From: RUG11690 sp045616665
Lineage (GTDB): Bacteria; Bacteroidota; Bacteroidia; Bacteroidales; WCHB1-69
Reading direction: 5' to 3'
Assembly (NCBI GenBank): GCA_045616665.1
Contig: JAZLHE010000095.1
Coordinates: 54,542 to 118,541 of the forward strand
DNA: 64,000 nt
Shown here one piece after another: positions 39,685-48,275 of the stretch. The stretch's first letter is position 1. Each line of letters starts with the position of its first letter. Below the pieces are notes generated by a model. That model saw nothing but the letters and a program-made list of their open reading frames with translations. It had not been told where the DNA came from and did not search any database. The position numbers were made by a program, and so were the translations under genes.

Positions 39685-41838
39685 TTACCGAACCAGTTCG
39701 AAATTCATCTGCTTCTTTAACAAGTCAACTTCGATGACCTTAACTTGAATTTGATCGCCAAAACGGATGTTGTGTCCGTGGTGCAAACCAACCAAAGTGT
39801 AATTTTCTTCATCAATATAATAGAAATCATCGTCAAAACTGCGCATAGGAATCATTCCTTCGCATTTTGATTCGTTCAGCTCCGCAAAAACGCCCCATTT
39901 TGAAATACCGGAAACGGTGGCATCGAAGGTTTCGCCGATTTTGTCCGCCAAAAATTCGGCTTGTTTGTATTTTACAGATTGACGTTCCGCTTCGGTGGCC
40001 TTTTGTTCCATTTGGGAGCAATGTTGGCAATATTCTTCGTATTGTGTCTTGTTGACCGATTGTTTCCCCGCCAAATAATGATCCAACAATCTGTGTACCA
40101 TCATATCGGGATAACGGCGGATGGGGGAAGTGAAGTGGGTGTAGTAGGGGAAGGCCAAGCCGTAATGGCCGATATTGTCCGTGGAATAGACGGCTCGAGC
40201 CATAATTCGAACGGATAATTTGCTAAGCATCGTGTATTCGTTGCTTCCCTTGACGGACTCAAACATCTGGTTCATCGAGTTGGTGAAGGCCTTGTGGCTG
40301 GTGGTTTTAAGCTCATAGCCCAATTTTTTGACGAAGTTCTTGAAAGTTTCGAGTTTGTCGTTCAAGGGTTCGTCGTGGATACGATATACGAAGGCACGGG
40401 GCACCTGTCGGCCTGTGCACTTGCCGATTTTCTCCGCCACGCGGCGGTTGGCCAGCAGCATCATTTCCTCGATGAGGAAATTGGCTTCCTTTTGCACCTT
40501 GAGATAGACACCGATGGGCTTGCTGTTTTCGTCGAGTTTGAATTTGACTTCTTCGGTTTCAAAGTTGATGGCATTGTTGTCAAAACGCTTTTTGCGCAGG
40601 ATTTGTGCCAACTGATGAACCTGTAAAATGACGTCGCGGTATTCGCCTTCCTTTTTCTCGATAATCTCCTGCACTTCTTCGTAGTTGAAGCGGCGGTTGG
40701 AATTGATGACGGTGTGTCCGAACCATTCCTTGTGGATTTTGGCGTTGTCGTCCAAATCAAAAACGGCGCTGAAACAAAGTTTGTCCTCATTGGGCCTCAA
40801 CGAGCAAAGATTGTTGGACAATATTTCCGGAAGCATTGGTATCGTTCTGTCCACCAAGTAGATGGAAGTTCCTCGGCTGTATGCTTCCTGGTCAATTTCG
40901 GTATTGGGTTTCACATAATGTGTCACGTCGGCGATATGGATGCCGACACGGTGAAGTCCGTTTTCCAATTTTTCGTATGATATAGCATCGTCAAAGTCCT
41001 TGGCGTCGGCGGGGTCGATGGTGAAGGTGAGGGTGGAGCGGAAGTCGCGGCGTCGTAAAATCTCCTGTTCGCTGATGCGGGTGTCGATGTCTGCGGCGGC
41101 TTTCTCGACCGTTTCGGGAAAACCAAGCGGAAAGTCGTTATCGGCAAGGATGGCCTGCATTTCCACTTCGTTGTTGCCGGGCTTGCCCAAAACGTGGGTG
41201 ACTTCGCCCAAGGGACTGCGGGTGCCATCTTCCCAGTCCACGATGCGGATGACCACTTTGTCGCCGTTGTGGGCCTCGTTGAGAAGACGGCCCGGAATAA
41301 GCACGTCGTGGCGGAATGAGGGATTGTCGGCAATAAAATAGGCAATGCCCTTGGTGATATGGATGATGCCGACCACCTGCTTCTGACTGCGTTCAATGAT
41401 TTCAACCACCTGACCTTCAGGTCTTTTTCCCTTTCGAGAAGGAAAAACCACCACTTTCACGATGTCGTTGTGAAGGGCGTGGCCTAAGTTTCCGTCAGCG
41501 ATGAAAATGTCTTCAACATCGGCTTTGGCGTTGACTTTTTTCTTTTCGTCAACCACGAAAGCCATACCGCTGGCCTTCATCTCCAGGCGGCCGATAACAT
41601 AATTGCGACCGGTGTTTTCCTTGGTCAAGTATTTGGGATTGAGTTTGTAATGGCCTCTACCAACGGTGAGTAGAATGCGTGCATCTACAAAGTCTTGGAT
41701 GATTTCCTTGATGGTTTCGCGGCCCTGTTTGTCATAAACGCCTACTTTGGCGGCAATTTGCTTGTAATTGTATTTCGTGCCGACCGCGCCGCGAGAAAGC
41801 ACTTCGATGATTTTGTTGCCTAACTTTTCTGATTTCAT
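39685..41838 (-). CDS. rnr: Ribonuclease R
   Basis: RNase R is a processive 3'-5' exoribonuclease that digests structured RNA. The 717-residue protein has an N-terminal winged-helix region (IAAKVGVYDKQGRETIKEII), cold-shock domains, the RNB catalytic core with TIDPADAKDFDDAISYE (metal-binding Asp cluster), SIYLVDRTIPMLPE, YYTHFTSPIRRYPDMMVHR, and a C-terminal S1 domain (FDATVSGISKWGVFAELNES). Length fits the bacterial family. It lies 95 bp from the FKBP gene, with a terminator between. Confidence 0.97.
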   Translation of the reverse strand: MKSEKLGNKIIEVLSRGAVGTKYNYKQIAAKVGVYDKQGRETIKEIIQDFVDARILLTVGRGHYKLNPKYLTKENTGRNYVIGRLEMKASGMAFVVDEKKKVNAKADVEDIFIADGNLGHALHNDIVKVVVFPSRKGKRPEGQVVEIIERSQKQVVGIIHITKGIAYFIADNPSFRHDVLIPGRLLNEAHNGDKVVIRIVDWEDGTRSPLGEVTHVLGKPGNNEVEMQAILADNDFPLGFPETVEKAAADIDTRISEQEILRRRDFRSTLTFTIDPADAKDFDDAISYEKLENGLHRVGIHIADVTHYVKPNTEIDQEAYSRGTSIYLVDRTIPMLPEILSNNLCSLRPNEDKLCFSAVFDLDDNAKIHKEWFGHTVINSNRRFNYEEVQEIIEKKEGEYRDVILQVHQLAQILRKKRFDNNAINFETEEVKFKLDENSKPIGVYLKVQKEANFLIEEMMLLANRRVAEKIGKCTGRQVPRAFVYRIHDEPLNDKLETFKNFVKKLGYELKTTSHKAFTNSMNQMFESVKGSNEYTMLSKLSVRIMARAVYSTDNIGHYGLAFPYYTHFTSPIRRYPDMMVHRLLDHYLAGKQSVNKTQYEEYCQHCSQMEQKATEAERQSVKYKQAEFLADKIGETFDATVSGISKWGVFAELNESKCEGMIPMRSFDDDFYYIDEENYTLVGLHHGHNIRFGDQIQVKVIEVDLLKKQMNFELVR

Positions 41839-41871
41839 GGTATTTTTTTTATTAAATTGATGAGATGATTT

Positions 41872-41902
41872 AAAAAAGAGCCGCTGCGAACAACGGCCCT
41901 CT
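41872..41902 (-). terminator. Rho-independent terminator after the FKBP gene
   Basis: On the minus strand AGGGCCGTTG and CAGCGGCTCT pair around a TTCG tetraloop (one G-T in the stem plus one near the base), followed by TTTTTT. It lies 32 bp past the FKBP stop and separates it from rnr. Confidence 0.85.
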
Positions 41903-41933
41903 GAAAAATATTAAACTTATGAAAAAAGAATGA

Positions 41934-42605
41934 TTATTTTTCAATGTCCAATAATTCAACTTCAAAAATAAGGGTTGAGCCCGGTTTGATGGAGCCGGCG
42001 GCACGGTCACCGTAGGCCAGGTTGGAAGGAATGTAGAAAATGAATTTGGAACCGATAGGCATCAATTGAACGCCTTCTGTCCAACCGGCGATAACCTGGT
42101 TCAAGCCGAAAGTGATGGGTTCGCCACGTTCAACGGAAGAGTCGAAAACAGTGCCGTCCAATAAAGTGCCGTGATAGTGAACTTTCACTCTGTCGGTAGC
42201 ACTTGGCTTGGCACCCGTACCCATCGTAATCACTTTGTATTGTAAGCCGGAAGCGGTTTCAACAACGCCTTCCTTCTTCTTGTTTTCAGCCAGGAAAGCC
42301 TTGCCCTTTTCCTTTTCCACTTCGGTCATGCTGTTTTGCTTTTTCTGCATCATTTGCTGGAATTCGGTGAAGATTTGTTCCATTTCGGCTTGGGTAAACT
42401 GGTTGGTGCCGGCCAAACCGTCTTTGAATCCCTTCATAAAGGCATCCGTATTGACTTCGATGCCTTGTTGCTTGAAATATTCGCCGTTGCTGGCGCCCAA
42501 TGCGTAGCTGATTTTTTCTTCTTGTGTCATTGATTCTTGTGCTTTAATGTTAGTACTGATTCCGATAATTGCTGCCAAAAGGCAGAAGGTTAAAATCTTT
42601 TTCAT
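41934..42605 (-). CDS. FKBP-type peptidyl-prolyl isomerase
   Basis: The 223-residue protein has a Sec signal peptide (KKILTFCLLAAIIGISTNIKA). A helical dimerisation domain follows (EEKISYALGASNGEYFKQQG), then an FKBP domain (VKVHYHGTLLDGTVFDSSVE, AGWTEGVQLMPIGSKFIFYI, NLAYGDRAAG) as in FkpA/FklB. It accelerates prolyl isomerisation during folding of envelope proteins. Its promoter box (minus-strand TATATTTG, bases 42689-42696) lies back to back with that of the macro-like gene. Confidence 0.95.
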   Translation of the reverse strand: MKKILTFCLLAAIIGISTNIKAQESMTQEEKISYALGASNGEYFKQQGIEVNTDAFMKGFKDGLAGTNQFTQAEMEQIFTEFQQMMQKKQNSMTEVEKEKGKAFLAENKKKEGVVETASGLQYKVITMGTGAKPSATDRVKVHYHGTLLDGTVFDSSVERGEPITFGLNQVIAGWTEGVQLMPIGSKFIFYIPSNLAYGDRAAGSIKPGSTLIFEVELLDIEK

Positions 42606-42688
42606 AGGTTGTTCTTTTTGATTTCTTGCTGGATACGCTCTGATAATAATTGTTATTACGTAACGGATTCATTCAAAATTTTATTTTG

Positions 42689-42717
42689 CAAATATAGTAA
42701 TAAATTTTGTATTTTTG
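42689..42717. promoter_or_regulatory. Divergent -7 boxes of the FKBP and macro-like genes
   Basis: Minus-strand TATATTTG (42689-42696) points to the FKBP gene 84 bp away. Plus-strand TATTTTTG (42710-42717) points to the ATG at 42744. They are 13 bp apart. Confidence 0.55.
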
Positions 42718-42743
42718 CTTTGATTTATGAAATAAAAATTTTT

Positions 42744-43139
42744 ATGATGGAAAAAGAAAGAGTAACATCAGAAAATATCACTTCGTTAAAGGAAAACGAA
42801 ATTTTTGTCTTTGGCAGCAATTTGGCGGGAATGCACGGTGGCGGAGCTGCTCGTGTGGCCTACAACAAATTTGGTGCCATTTGGGGACAAGGTGTTGGTT
42901 TACAAGGACAAAGCTATGGCATCCCCACGATGCACGGGGGCGTGGCCCGCATTCAGCCGTACGTTGATGAGTTTATCATTTTTGCGGAAGAACATCCCGA
43001 AATGCACTTCTTGGTGACGCGTGTGGGGTGTGGAATTGCCGGGTTTACCGATGCGGAAATCGCACCCTTGTTCAAGCGCGCGATGGCGTTGGAAAATGTT
43101 TCCCTTCCCGAGAGTTTTTGGAAATGTCTGGAAGCATAA
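42744..43139 (+). CDS. Macro-domain-like protein (A1S_2505 type)
   Basis: The 131-residue product resembles small macro-like proteins related to phage-associated A1S_2505: EIFVFGSNLAGMHGGGAARV near the N-terminus, GAIWGQGVGLQGQSYGIPTM and VTRVGCGIAGFTDAEIAPLF. The glycine-rich loops suggest binding of ADP-ribose or a related nucleotide, as in macro domains, but the substrate is unknown. It has no signal peptide. ATGs at 42744 and 42747 are adjacent; the promoter box supports both. Confidence 0.82.
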   Translation: MMEKERVTSENITSLKENEIFVFGSNLAGMHGGGAARVAYNKFGAIWGQGVGLQGQSYGIPTMHGGVARIQPYVDEFIIFAEEHPEMHFLVTRVGCGIAGFTDAEIAPLFKRAMALENVSLPESFWKCLEA

Positions 43140-43291
43140 ACCGTTTTGCCGACATTTTGGACACGACTTGCAACTTTTGAAATCGGACCAAATAAATATG
43201 AATATAATGTATTATTTATAAGTTGAAAATTGTTGATTGTGACTGCAATTGAATGTAAATCAACTCTTTAGTATAAATTAACAAATAGTCA

Positions 43292-43963
43292 ATGAAGGAA
43301 ATTATCGCTTTTTTGGATCAGCTGATGCGTAACAACAACCGTGAATGGTTTAATGAACACAAAGCTGAATTTATGGAAATCCAGGGTAAATTTCACGAAT
43401 TTTCGTTGAAACTGATGGAGGGCGTGGCGGCTTTTGACCCCGATGTTTACGGATTGGAACTGAAGGACTGCACTTACCGCGTTTATCGGGACATCCGCTT
43501 TTCATCGGACAAGCGGCCGTACAAGAACCATTTGGGCTGCTATATTTGCAAAGATGGCAAAAAATCGGGCAACAGCGGCTATTATTTTCACGTGGAGCCG
43601 GCGGAGGCCGACTATATAGGAGCCAATATCCTGGCGGTGGGAATGTATGCCCCAACGAAGGAAATGCTCGCACAAATACGACACGAGATTGTCTGCAACG
43701 GCAACGAATTGGAGCAGGCCGTGACCAAGGCCAAGAATTTTGCCTTCTCCGAAAGCAGTTTTCTCAAACGCGTGCCAAACGGTTTCCCCGCCGATTCGCC
43801 ATACGCCAAGTACCTGAAATTGAAAGACTTCTCGCTTTGCCAGACGATTCCTGACAACTTGCTTTTTGGCGATGAAGACCAATTGCTGACTTTTGTGCTT
43901 AAGCAATTCAAGACGGCAAGGGATTTCAATCACTGGCTTAATGAGGCGATTTTGCCCGCATAG
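43292..43963 (+). CDS. DUF2461 family protein
   Basis: The 223-residue protein belongs to DUF2461, a conserved family of unknown function. It starts with FLDQLMRNNNREWFNEHKAE, then YRVYRDIRFSSDKRPYKNHL with GCYI, GYYFHVEPAEADYIGANI, and a central block of basic and aromatic residues. The RFSSDKRPYK stretch is the most conserved element and probably marks the active or binding surface. It has no signal or membrane segment. It is preceded by 152 bp without a gene and followed by the tRNA. Confidence 0.9.
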   Translation: MKEIIAFLDQLMRNNNREWFNEHKAEFMEIQGKFHEFSLKLMEGVAAFDPDVYGLELKDCTYRVYRDIRFSSDKRPYKNHLGCYICKDGKKSGNSGYYFHVEPAEADYIGANILAVGMYAPTKEMLAQIRHEIVCNGNELEQAVTKAKNFAFSESSFLKRVPNGFPADSPYAKYLKLKDFSLCQTIPDNLLFGDEDQLLTFVLKQFKTARDFNHWLNEAILPA

Positions 43964-44007
43964 CGAGAAAATTAATTGCGGCTTGACACAGATATCAAAA
44001 AAAATTG

Positions 44008-44015
44008 TATTTTTG
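44008..44015 (+). promoter_or_regulatory. -7 promoter box of the tRNA gene
   Basis: TATTTTTG with a TTG (43983-43985) 22 bp upstream, a well-formed -33/-7 pair about 19 bp before the tRNA. Confidence 0.6.
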
Positions 44016-44033
44016 CAGTCTCAATTTTGAGCG

Positions 44034-44107
44034 GGTCCCATAGCTCAGTTGGTTAGAGCAGCTGACTCATAATCAGCGGGTCCTTGGTTCGAGCCCGAGT
44101 GGGACCA
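44034..44107 (+). tRNA. tRNA with CAT anticodon (Met, or lysidine-modified Ile2)
   Basis: The 74-nt cloverleaf is complete. The acceptor stem is GGTCCCA/TGGGACC, the D arm GCTC/GAGC, and the anticodon stem GCTGA/TCAGC with loop CTCATAA and anticodon CAT. The T arm contains GGTTCGAGC, and the discriminator is A. The 3' CCA is not encoded. It lacks the unpaired first base of initiator tRNA, so it is elongator Met or Ile2; the two cannot be separated here. A terminator follows at 44129. tRNA genes often lie beside integrated islands, but no second copy of its 3' end is visible. Confidence 0.93.
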
Positions 44108-44128
44108 CAATGATAATCAAGCACTTGC

Positions 44129-44152
44129 AAGCACTTTTGTGAGTGCTTTTTT
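44129..44152 (+). terminator. Terminator after the tRNA
   Basis: AAGCACT (44129-44135) pairs with AGTGCTT (44142-44148) around TTTGTG, with a T tail. Confidence 0.75.
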
Positions 44153-44324
44153 ATTTCACTGCAATTTTGGTGCAATTTTAATTTGCTTCATTTTCGTTTT
44201 TTGACATTCTAAATTGCTCTATGTTTATTCGGAATTATCTCCTTCCAGTTCAAACTGTATGCAATTTTTTGAGATTTTTTGCAATTTTTCCGGAACTCTT
44301 TGCACTTTTTTGCTTAAAAACTGC

Positions 44325-44332
44325 TATTTTTG
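44325..44332 (+). promoter_or_regulatory. -7 promoter box of hsdM
   Basis: TATTTTTG lies 32 bp before the hsdM ATG. The region between the tRNA terminator and this box (44153-44324) shows no gene. Confidence 0.55.
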
Positions 44333-44364
44333 CACTTCAATAGTCAAATATAGCAAACAAATAT

Positions 44365-46179
44365 ATGAGTATCGAAGACTTATCCAAGAAAACCACGGTA
44401 AACATACAGGAGAAAGCCAATCTTATCTGGGCAATAGCCGACAAACTGGTGGGAACCTACAAGCCCCACGAATATGGAAACGTGGTGCTGCCAATGTGCG
44501 TCATCAAGCGTTTCAGCGATGTGCTCGCATCCACCAAGCAGAAGGTGTTGGATACAAATGCCCAATTGGATAAGCGTGGCATTGCCGTTAAAGCGGGTTT
44601 CCTCACCAAAGCGTCTGGTTACGACTTCTATAACCTCTCGCCCTTCACTTTGGAAGGCCTGCTCTCTGACGCAGACAACATCGCAGATAACTTCCGCTCC
44701 TATCTCAACCACTTCTCCACCAATGTCATTGACATATTGGAGAAGTTCGACTTCGACAAGGAAATCACCAAGCTCGACAACAACGGCATTCTCTACAATG
44801 TGATTCAGGAGTTCTGCTCCAAGAAGGCATATATGGGTTTGGATGTCATTTCAGCAGTGGATATGGGCTACATATTCGAGGAGTTGGTGCGCAAGTTTTC
44901 TGAAAGCTACGACGAGCAGGCGGGAGCGCACTTCACCGCCCGCGACATTATCTACCTGATGGCGGAACTGCTGGTCGCTCCCCAAAAAGCAAGTTTGAAT
45001 GAGGAAGGCATCACTGCCACGATGTACGATATGGCAATGGGCACTTCGCAAATGCTCGACTGCCTTTCCGAAAAACTCCACGAGATTGACCCTGATGCCA
45101 ACTTGACGGAATTCGGACAGGAACTCAACGAACAGACTTTTGCCATTGCCAAGGCGAATATGCTCATCAAGGGCGGGAACGCCGAGAATATGAAACACGG
45201 CAACACCCTCTCCAACGATATGTTCGAGGGCTTTACCTTTGACTATATCATCTCCAATCCGCCATTCGGCATTGAGTGGAAGAACGAAAAGGCGAAGGTG
45301 GAGGAAGAGCACAAGAAGGGCGAGTACGGTCGTTTCGGTGCGGGTCTGCCAGCCATTGGCGACAGCCAGCAGCTGTTCGTGCTGAACGGCGTGACCAAGC
45401 TGAAGGACAACGGACGTATGGCGATTATCCAGAACGGTTCACCGTTGTTCAAGGGCGATGCGGGCAGCGGCGAAAGCAACATACGCGGCTACCTTTTGGA
45501 GAATGATTGGCTGGAGGCTATCGTGCAGATACCCAACGATATGTTCTACAACACGGGCATTGCCACCTATATATGGATTGTCACCAAGGACAAGTCTGCT
45601 GCGCGTGCCGGCAAGGTGCAGCTGATAGATGCCAGCAAGTGCAGCGTGAAGCGCAGAAAACCGCTGGGCAACAAGCGCAACGAGTTCGACGAGAATTGCA
45701 TCGCCCTGATAACAAAGGCGTACAATGCGTTTGCAGATGATACCTATACCGATGGCGATTTGGTGGTAGAAAGCAAGGTGAAGGAAAACGACGATTTCAA
45801 ATTCCGCAAGGTAACGGTGGAATTCCCCGCCGTCCCATCTGTAGAGACGCAAAATCTTGCGTCTCAAAATCTTGCGCCCAAAACTGGTCGTGCGGTTGAA
45901 AAATCCGCCAAACCCAAACCCGAAAAAGACACCGAAATCATACCGTGGAAAGAGGATGTGAAGGCGTATATGGAAAAGAACGTGTTGCCGTTCCAACCGA
46001 AGGCGAAGATAAACGAGAAGCAGACCAAGATTGGTTACGAGATACCGTTCACGAGAGAGTTCTACAAATACATTCCGTTGGAAGCCAGCGAGAACATCTT
46101 TGCCAAGCTGAAGGAGTTGGAAGCCAAGGAAACCGAATTGATGAACAAAATTTTGGGAAAGTTGAAAGATGAGAGATGA
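44365..46179 (+). CDS. hsdM: Type I restriction-modification methyltransferase subunit HsdM
   Basis: HsdM is the adenine methyltransferase of a type I R-M enzyme and also part of its restriction complex. The 604-residue protein has an N-terminal helical HsdM_N domain (LIWAIADKLVGTYKPHEYGN), then the SAM-binding motif I in diverged form (MYDMAMGTSQMLDC), and catalytic motif IV DYIISNPPFGIEWK. AGAHFTARDIIYLMAEL is also typical. A linker near residues 493-520 carries a palindromic repeat (45841-45865). The last codons and stop are made of heptamer repeats. It is the first gene of the island; hsdS and hsdR follow 2.3 and 7.4 kb downstream. Confidence 0.95.
   Translation: MSIEDLSKKTTVNIQEKANLIWAIADKLVGTYKPHEYGNVVLPMCVIKRFSDVLASTKQKVLDTNAQLDKRGIAVKAGFLTKASGYDFYNLSPFTLEGLLSDADNIADNFRSYLNHFSTNVIDILEKFDFDKEITKLDNNGILYNVIQEFCSKKAYMGLDVISAVDMGYIFEELVRKFSESYDEQAGAHFTARDIIYLMAELLVAPQKASLNEEGITATMYDMAMGTSQMLDCLSEKLHEIDPDANLTEFGQELNEQTFAIAKANMLIKGGNAENMKHGNTLSNDMFEGFTFDYIISNPPFGIEWKNEKAKVEEEHKKGEYGRFGAGLPAIGDSQQLFVLNGVTKLKDNGRMAIIQNGSPLFKGDAGSGESNIRGYLLENDWLEAIVQIPNDMFYNTGIATYIWIVTKDKSAARAGKVQLIDASKCSVKRRKPLGNKRNEFDENCIALITKAYNAFADDTYTDGDLVVESKVKENDDFKFRKVTVEFPAVPSVETQNLASQNLAPKTGRAVEKSAKPKPEKDTEIIPWKEDVKAYMEKNVLPFQPKAKINEKQTKIGYEIPFTREFYKYIPLEASENIFAKLKELEAKETELMNKILGKLKDER
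45841..45865 (+). repeat. Palindromic GAGACGCAA-TTGCGTCTC repeat inside hsdM
   Basis: GAGACGCAA (45844-45852) and TTGCGTCTC (45857-45865) form a 9-bp inverted pair around AATC, in frame (encoding part of VETQNLASQNLAP). Comparable GTAGAGACGCAA palindromes are known as dispersed repeats in bacteria; here it sits in a probably flexible linker. Confidence 0.75.
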
Positions 46180-46226
46180 GAGTGGAAAGATGAAAGTTGA
46201 AAACGGAAAGATGAGAGTGGAAAGAT
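46157..46226 (+). repeat. Heptamer array A: hsdM 3' end
   Basis: Ten contiguous 7-bp units (GAAAGTT, GAAAGAT, GAGAGAT, GAGAGTG, GAAAACG types) start inside hsdM and supply its last codons and TGA (46177-46179), then run on into the gap. Confidence 0.9.
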
Positions 46227-46297
46227 GAACGTAGCGAGTGCAGTAACAGTAGTCAGGGAAAAGTTGTATCTTTGCGGATTAAAAAGCAGAAAACAAT

Positions 46298-47014
46298 ATG
46301 ACTGAAAAGGAAATAGTTAAGGCACAGGGCAACAATATTCAGGCAACCATCCGTATCGATGCTCTTTTTGAGAAGATTGCAATCTTGATAGAACAGTCGA
46401 GGCAATTTGTCGCTAACACTGTAAATGTGGCGGAGGTAAGAACCCGTTACGAGGTGGACAGATATATTTATGAGGACGAACAGCAGGGCGAACGCGCCTC
46501 ATACGGAAAACAGGTTTTGAAGAACCTTTCTGCCCGATTGATGAACCGATACGGTGAAGATTGGACGTATGACACTTTGAAACGATGCCGATTTTTTTAT
46601 CAGGCATACGCTAATGCGAAAATTGGGGCAACGCCATTGCCCCAATTGGAAGATTATAGTAATCCTACAGAAAACGAGCAAGTTACAAATTGGAGCAACA
46701 CCGTTGCCCCAATTCAACTGCCCCGTTTCGTCCTCTCTTGGTCTCACTATCTGGTGCTGATGCGCATAGAAAATATAGAAGCCCGCTATTATGACCGATA
46801 TGTAAAACAGGATTTCGTAAAACCGACCATTGGCATTCTTCTCTGTCCAAAGAAGAACGATGCTCTTGTTGAATTCACACTACCAAAGGATGCGAACATC
46901 TATGCGCAGCAGTATGCATTCTGCCTGCCAAACAAGGAAGAACTTAAGAAAAAACTTTCCGAATGGGTGACAGAATTTGAGGAAATAAATGGAAGTAAGG
47001 AGGAAAACAAATGA
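46298..47014 (+). CDS. DUF1016-family protein with internal deletion of the nuclease core
   Basis: The 238-residue protein starts like a DUF1016/YhcG nuclease. An N-terminal helical DNA-binding half (VAEVRTRYEVDRYIYEDEQQ, then YGEDWTYDTLKRCRFFYQAY) leads to LSWSHYLVLMRIENIEA. It then jumps directly to the C-terminal end (YYDRYVKQDFVKPTIGILLC, EFTLPKDANIYAQQYAFCLP). The middle, which in the intact neighbour carries the PD-(D/E)xK residues, is missing, about 150 residues. It can no longer be a nuclease but may still bind DNA or the partner. A promoter box (46267-46274, TATCTTTG) precedes it, and its stop overlaps the next ATG. Confidence 0.85.
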   Translation: MTEKEIVKAQGNNIQATIRIDALFEKIAILIEQSRQFVANTVNVAEVRTRYEVDRYIYEDEQQGERASYGKQVLKNLSARLMNRYGEDWTYDTLKRCRFFYQAYANAKIGATPLPQLEDYSNPTENEQVTNWSNTVAPIQLPRFVLSWSHYLVLMRIENIEARYYDRYVKQDFVKPTIGILLCPKKNDALVEFTLPKDANIYAQQYAFCLPNKEELKKKLSEWVTEFEEINGSKEENK

Positions 47015-48192
47015 ATGAGATTAAGATAAACTTTGATTCGTTAGTATCACAGATAGAACACACCAATGAGGCATTGCAGAACAATGCACGCCTCGTTATC
47101 AATCGTCACGTCACCGCCAAGGCGTGGCTCACGGGATATTATATAGTAGAATACGAGCAGAAGGGTTCGGACAGGGCAAAGTATGGAGAAAAGTTGCTGC
47201 AGAAACTTGCTAAAAGATTGGGATACAAGTTTGCTTTTTCGACACTGAAACTGTATCGCATGTTCTATCTTACCTATCCTCAGTTGGGTAATAATATAGG
47301 CCTGTTCTTGCTTAAACTACCAATTGGTCAATCACTGATTAGCCAATTGCAAATCATAGATAATCAAGATAATACAATTACGCAATCACTGATTGCCAGA
47401 TCAGATGTCTCAATTGACCAGTCACTGACTAACCAATTCAAAGGCGTAGCCCCCGACAAGCTTTTCAACCGCCTCTCCTTCACTCACCTTGCAACCATCC
47501 TTCCTTGCAAGGATCCTCTTCAGCGTGCTTTCTATGAGACGATGGCAATCCGTGGCACATGGAGTGTGCGCGAACTTCAGAGGCAGATAGACAGCAACTA
47601 CTATGAGCGCAGCGGCTGGAGTCAGAAGCCAGATAAGTTGGCAAAACTCGTTGATGATAAGGCAGAACAGCAGTCGCTGGCTCTTGACATCAAATCGCCA
47701 TATACATTTGAATTCCTTGGTTTGCAGAACAAGGAAGTTATTGAAGAGTCGGATATAGAAACTGCGTTGTTAGACAATATTCAAAACTTCATCCTCGAAC
47801 TGGGCTTGGGCTTTTGTTTTGAGGAACGCCAAAAGAAGATGCTCATTGACGACCGTTACTACTGGGCAGACCTCGTATTCTATCACCGCATTCTTAAGCG
47901 TCATGTCATCATTGAACTAAAAGCTAATCGCCTTGACTATGCTGATACTGCCCAACTTAAAATGTACCTTGCGTATTTTCGTAAGAACATTATGATGCCT
48001 GACGACAATCCGCCTGTCGGCATTCTCATGTGCTCGGAAGTAGGTCAAGAAATGGCGGAATACACGTTGCTCGACCTTGACGAGGACGTATTCGTATCAA
48101 AATATGAACTTAGCATACCTTCAAAAGAGCGTATGACAGAGTTCTTGCGGAAGGAAAATGAGGGACTTACAAATAAGGAGGACAACAAATGA
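47011..48192 (+). CDS. DUF1016/YhcG-type PD-(D/E)xK nuclease-like protein
   Basis: At 393 residues this is a full-length member of the family that commonly accompanies type I R-M loci in Bacteroidota. The N-terminal half (RHVTAKAWLTGYYIVEYEQK, FAFSTLKLYRMFYL) is the DUF1016_N domain. The C-terminal half has FCFEERQKKMLIDDRYYWAD then LVFYHRILKRHVIIELKANR, which gives the Asp and E-x-K of the nuclease site. Its ATG overlaps the previous stop (ATGA), and its own stop overlaps an ATG (48189) that begins a truncated hsdS frame. Its role in the R-M complex is not established. Confidence 0.88.
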   Translation: MNEIKINFDSLVSQIEHTNEALQNNARLVINRHVTAKAWLTGYYIVEYEQKGSDRAKYGEKLLQKLAKRLGYKFAFSTLKLYRMFYLTYPQLGNNIGLFLLKLPIGQSLISQLQIIDNQDNTITQSLIARSDVSIDQSLTNQFKGVAPDKLFNRLSFTHLATILPCKDPLQRAFYETMAIRGTWSVRELQRQIDSNYYERSGWSQKPDKLAKLVDDKAEQQSLALDIKSPYTFEFLGLQNKEVIEESDIETALLDNIQNFILELGLGFCFEERQKKMLIDDRYYWADLVFYHRILKRHVIIELKANRLDYADTAQLKMYLAYFRKNIMMPDDNPPVGILMCSEVGQEMAEYTLLDLDEDVFVSKYELSIPSKERMTEFLRKENEGLTNKEDNK

Positions 48193-48275
48193 GAAAAATG
48201 AAAGACAGCGGCATTCCCTGGATTGATTCTATTAAGTTGAAAGATGAAAACGGAAAGATGAAAGATGAAAACTGA
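48189..48275 (+). pseudogene. First decapitated hsdS 5' end
   Basis: The ATG at 48189 overlaps the DUF1016 stop (ATGA), the natural coupling site for an hsdS gene. It reads MRKMKDSGIPWIDSIKL, close to the start of intact HsdS, and then runs into heptamer DNA and a TGA at 48273. The rest of the gene is gone. Confidence 0.7.

Noticed and set aside
44034..44107. tRNA as attachment site of the R-M island
   Set aside because: No direct repeat of its 3' end was found downstream and there is no integrase; kept only as an open question in the findings.
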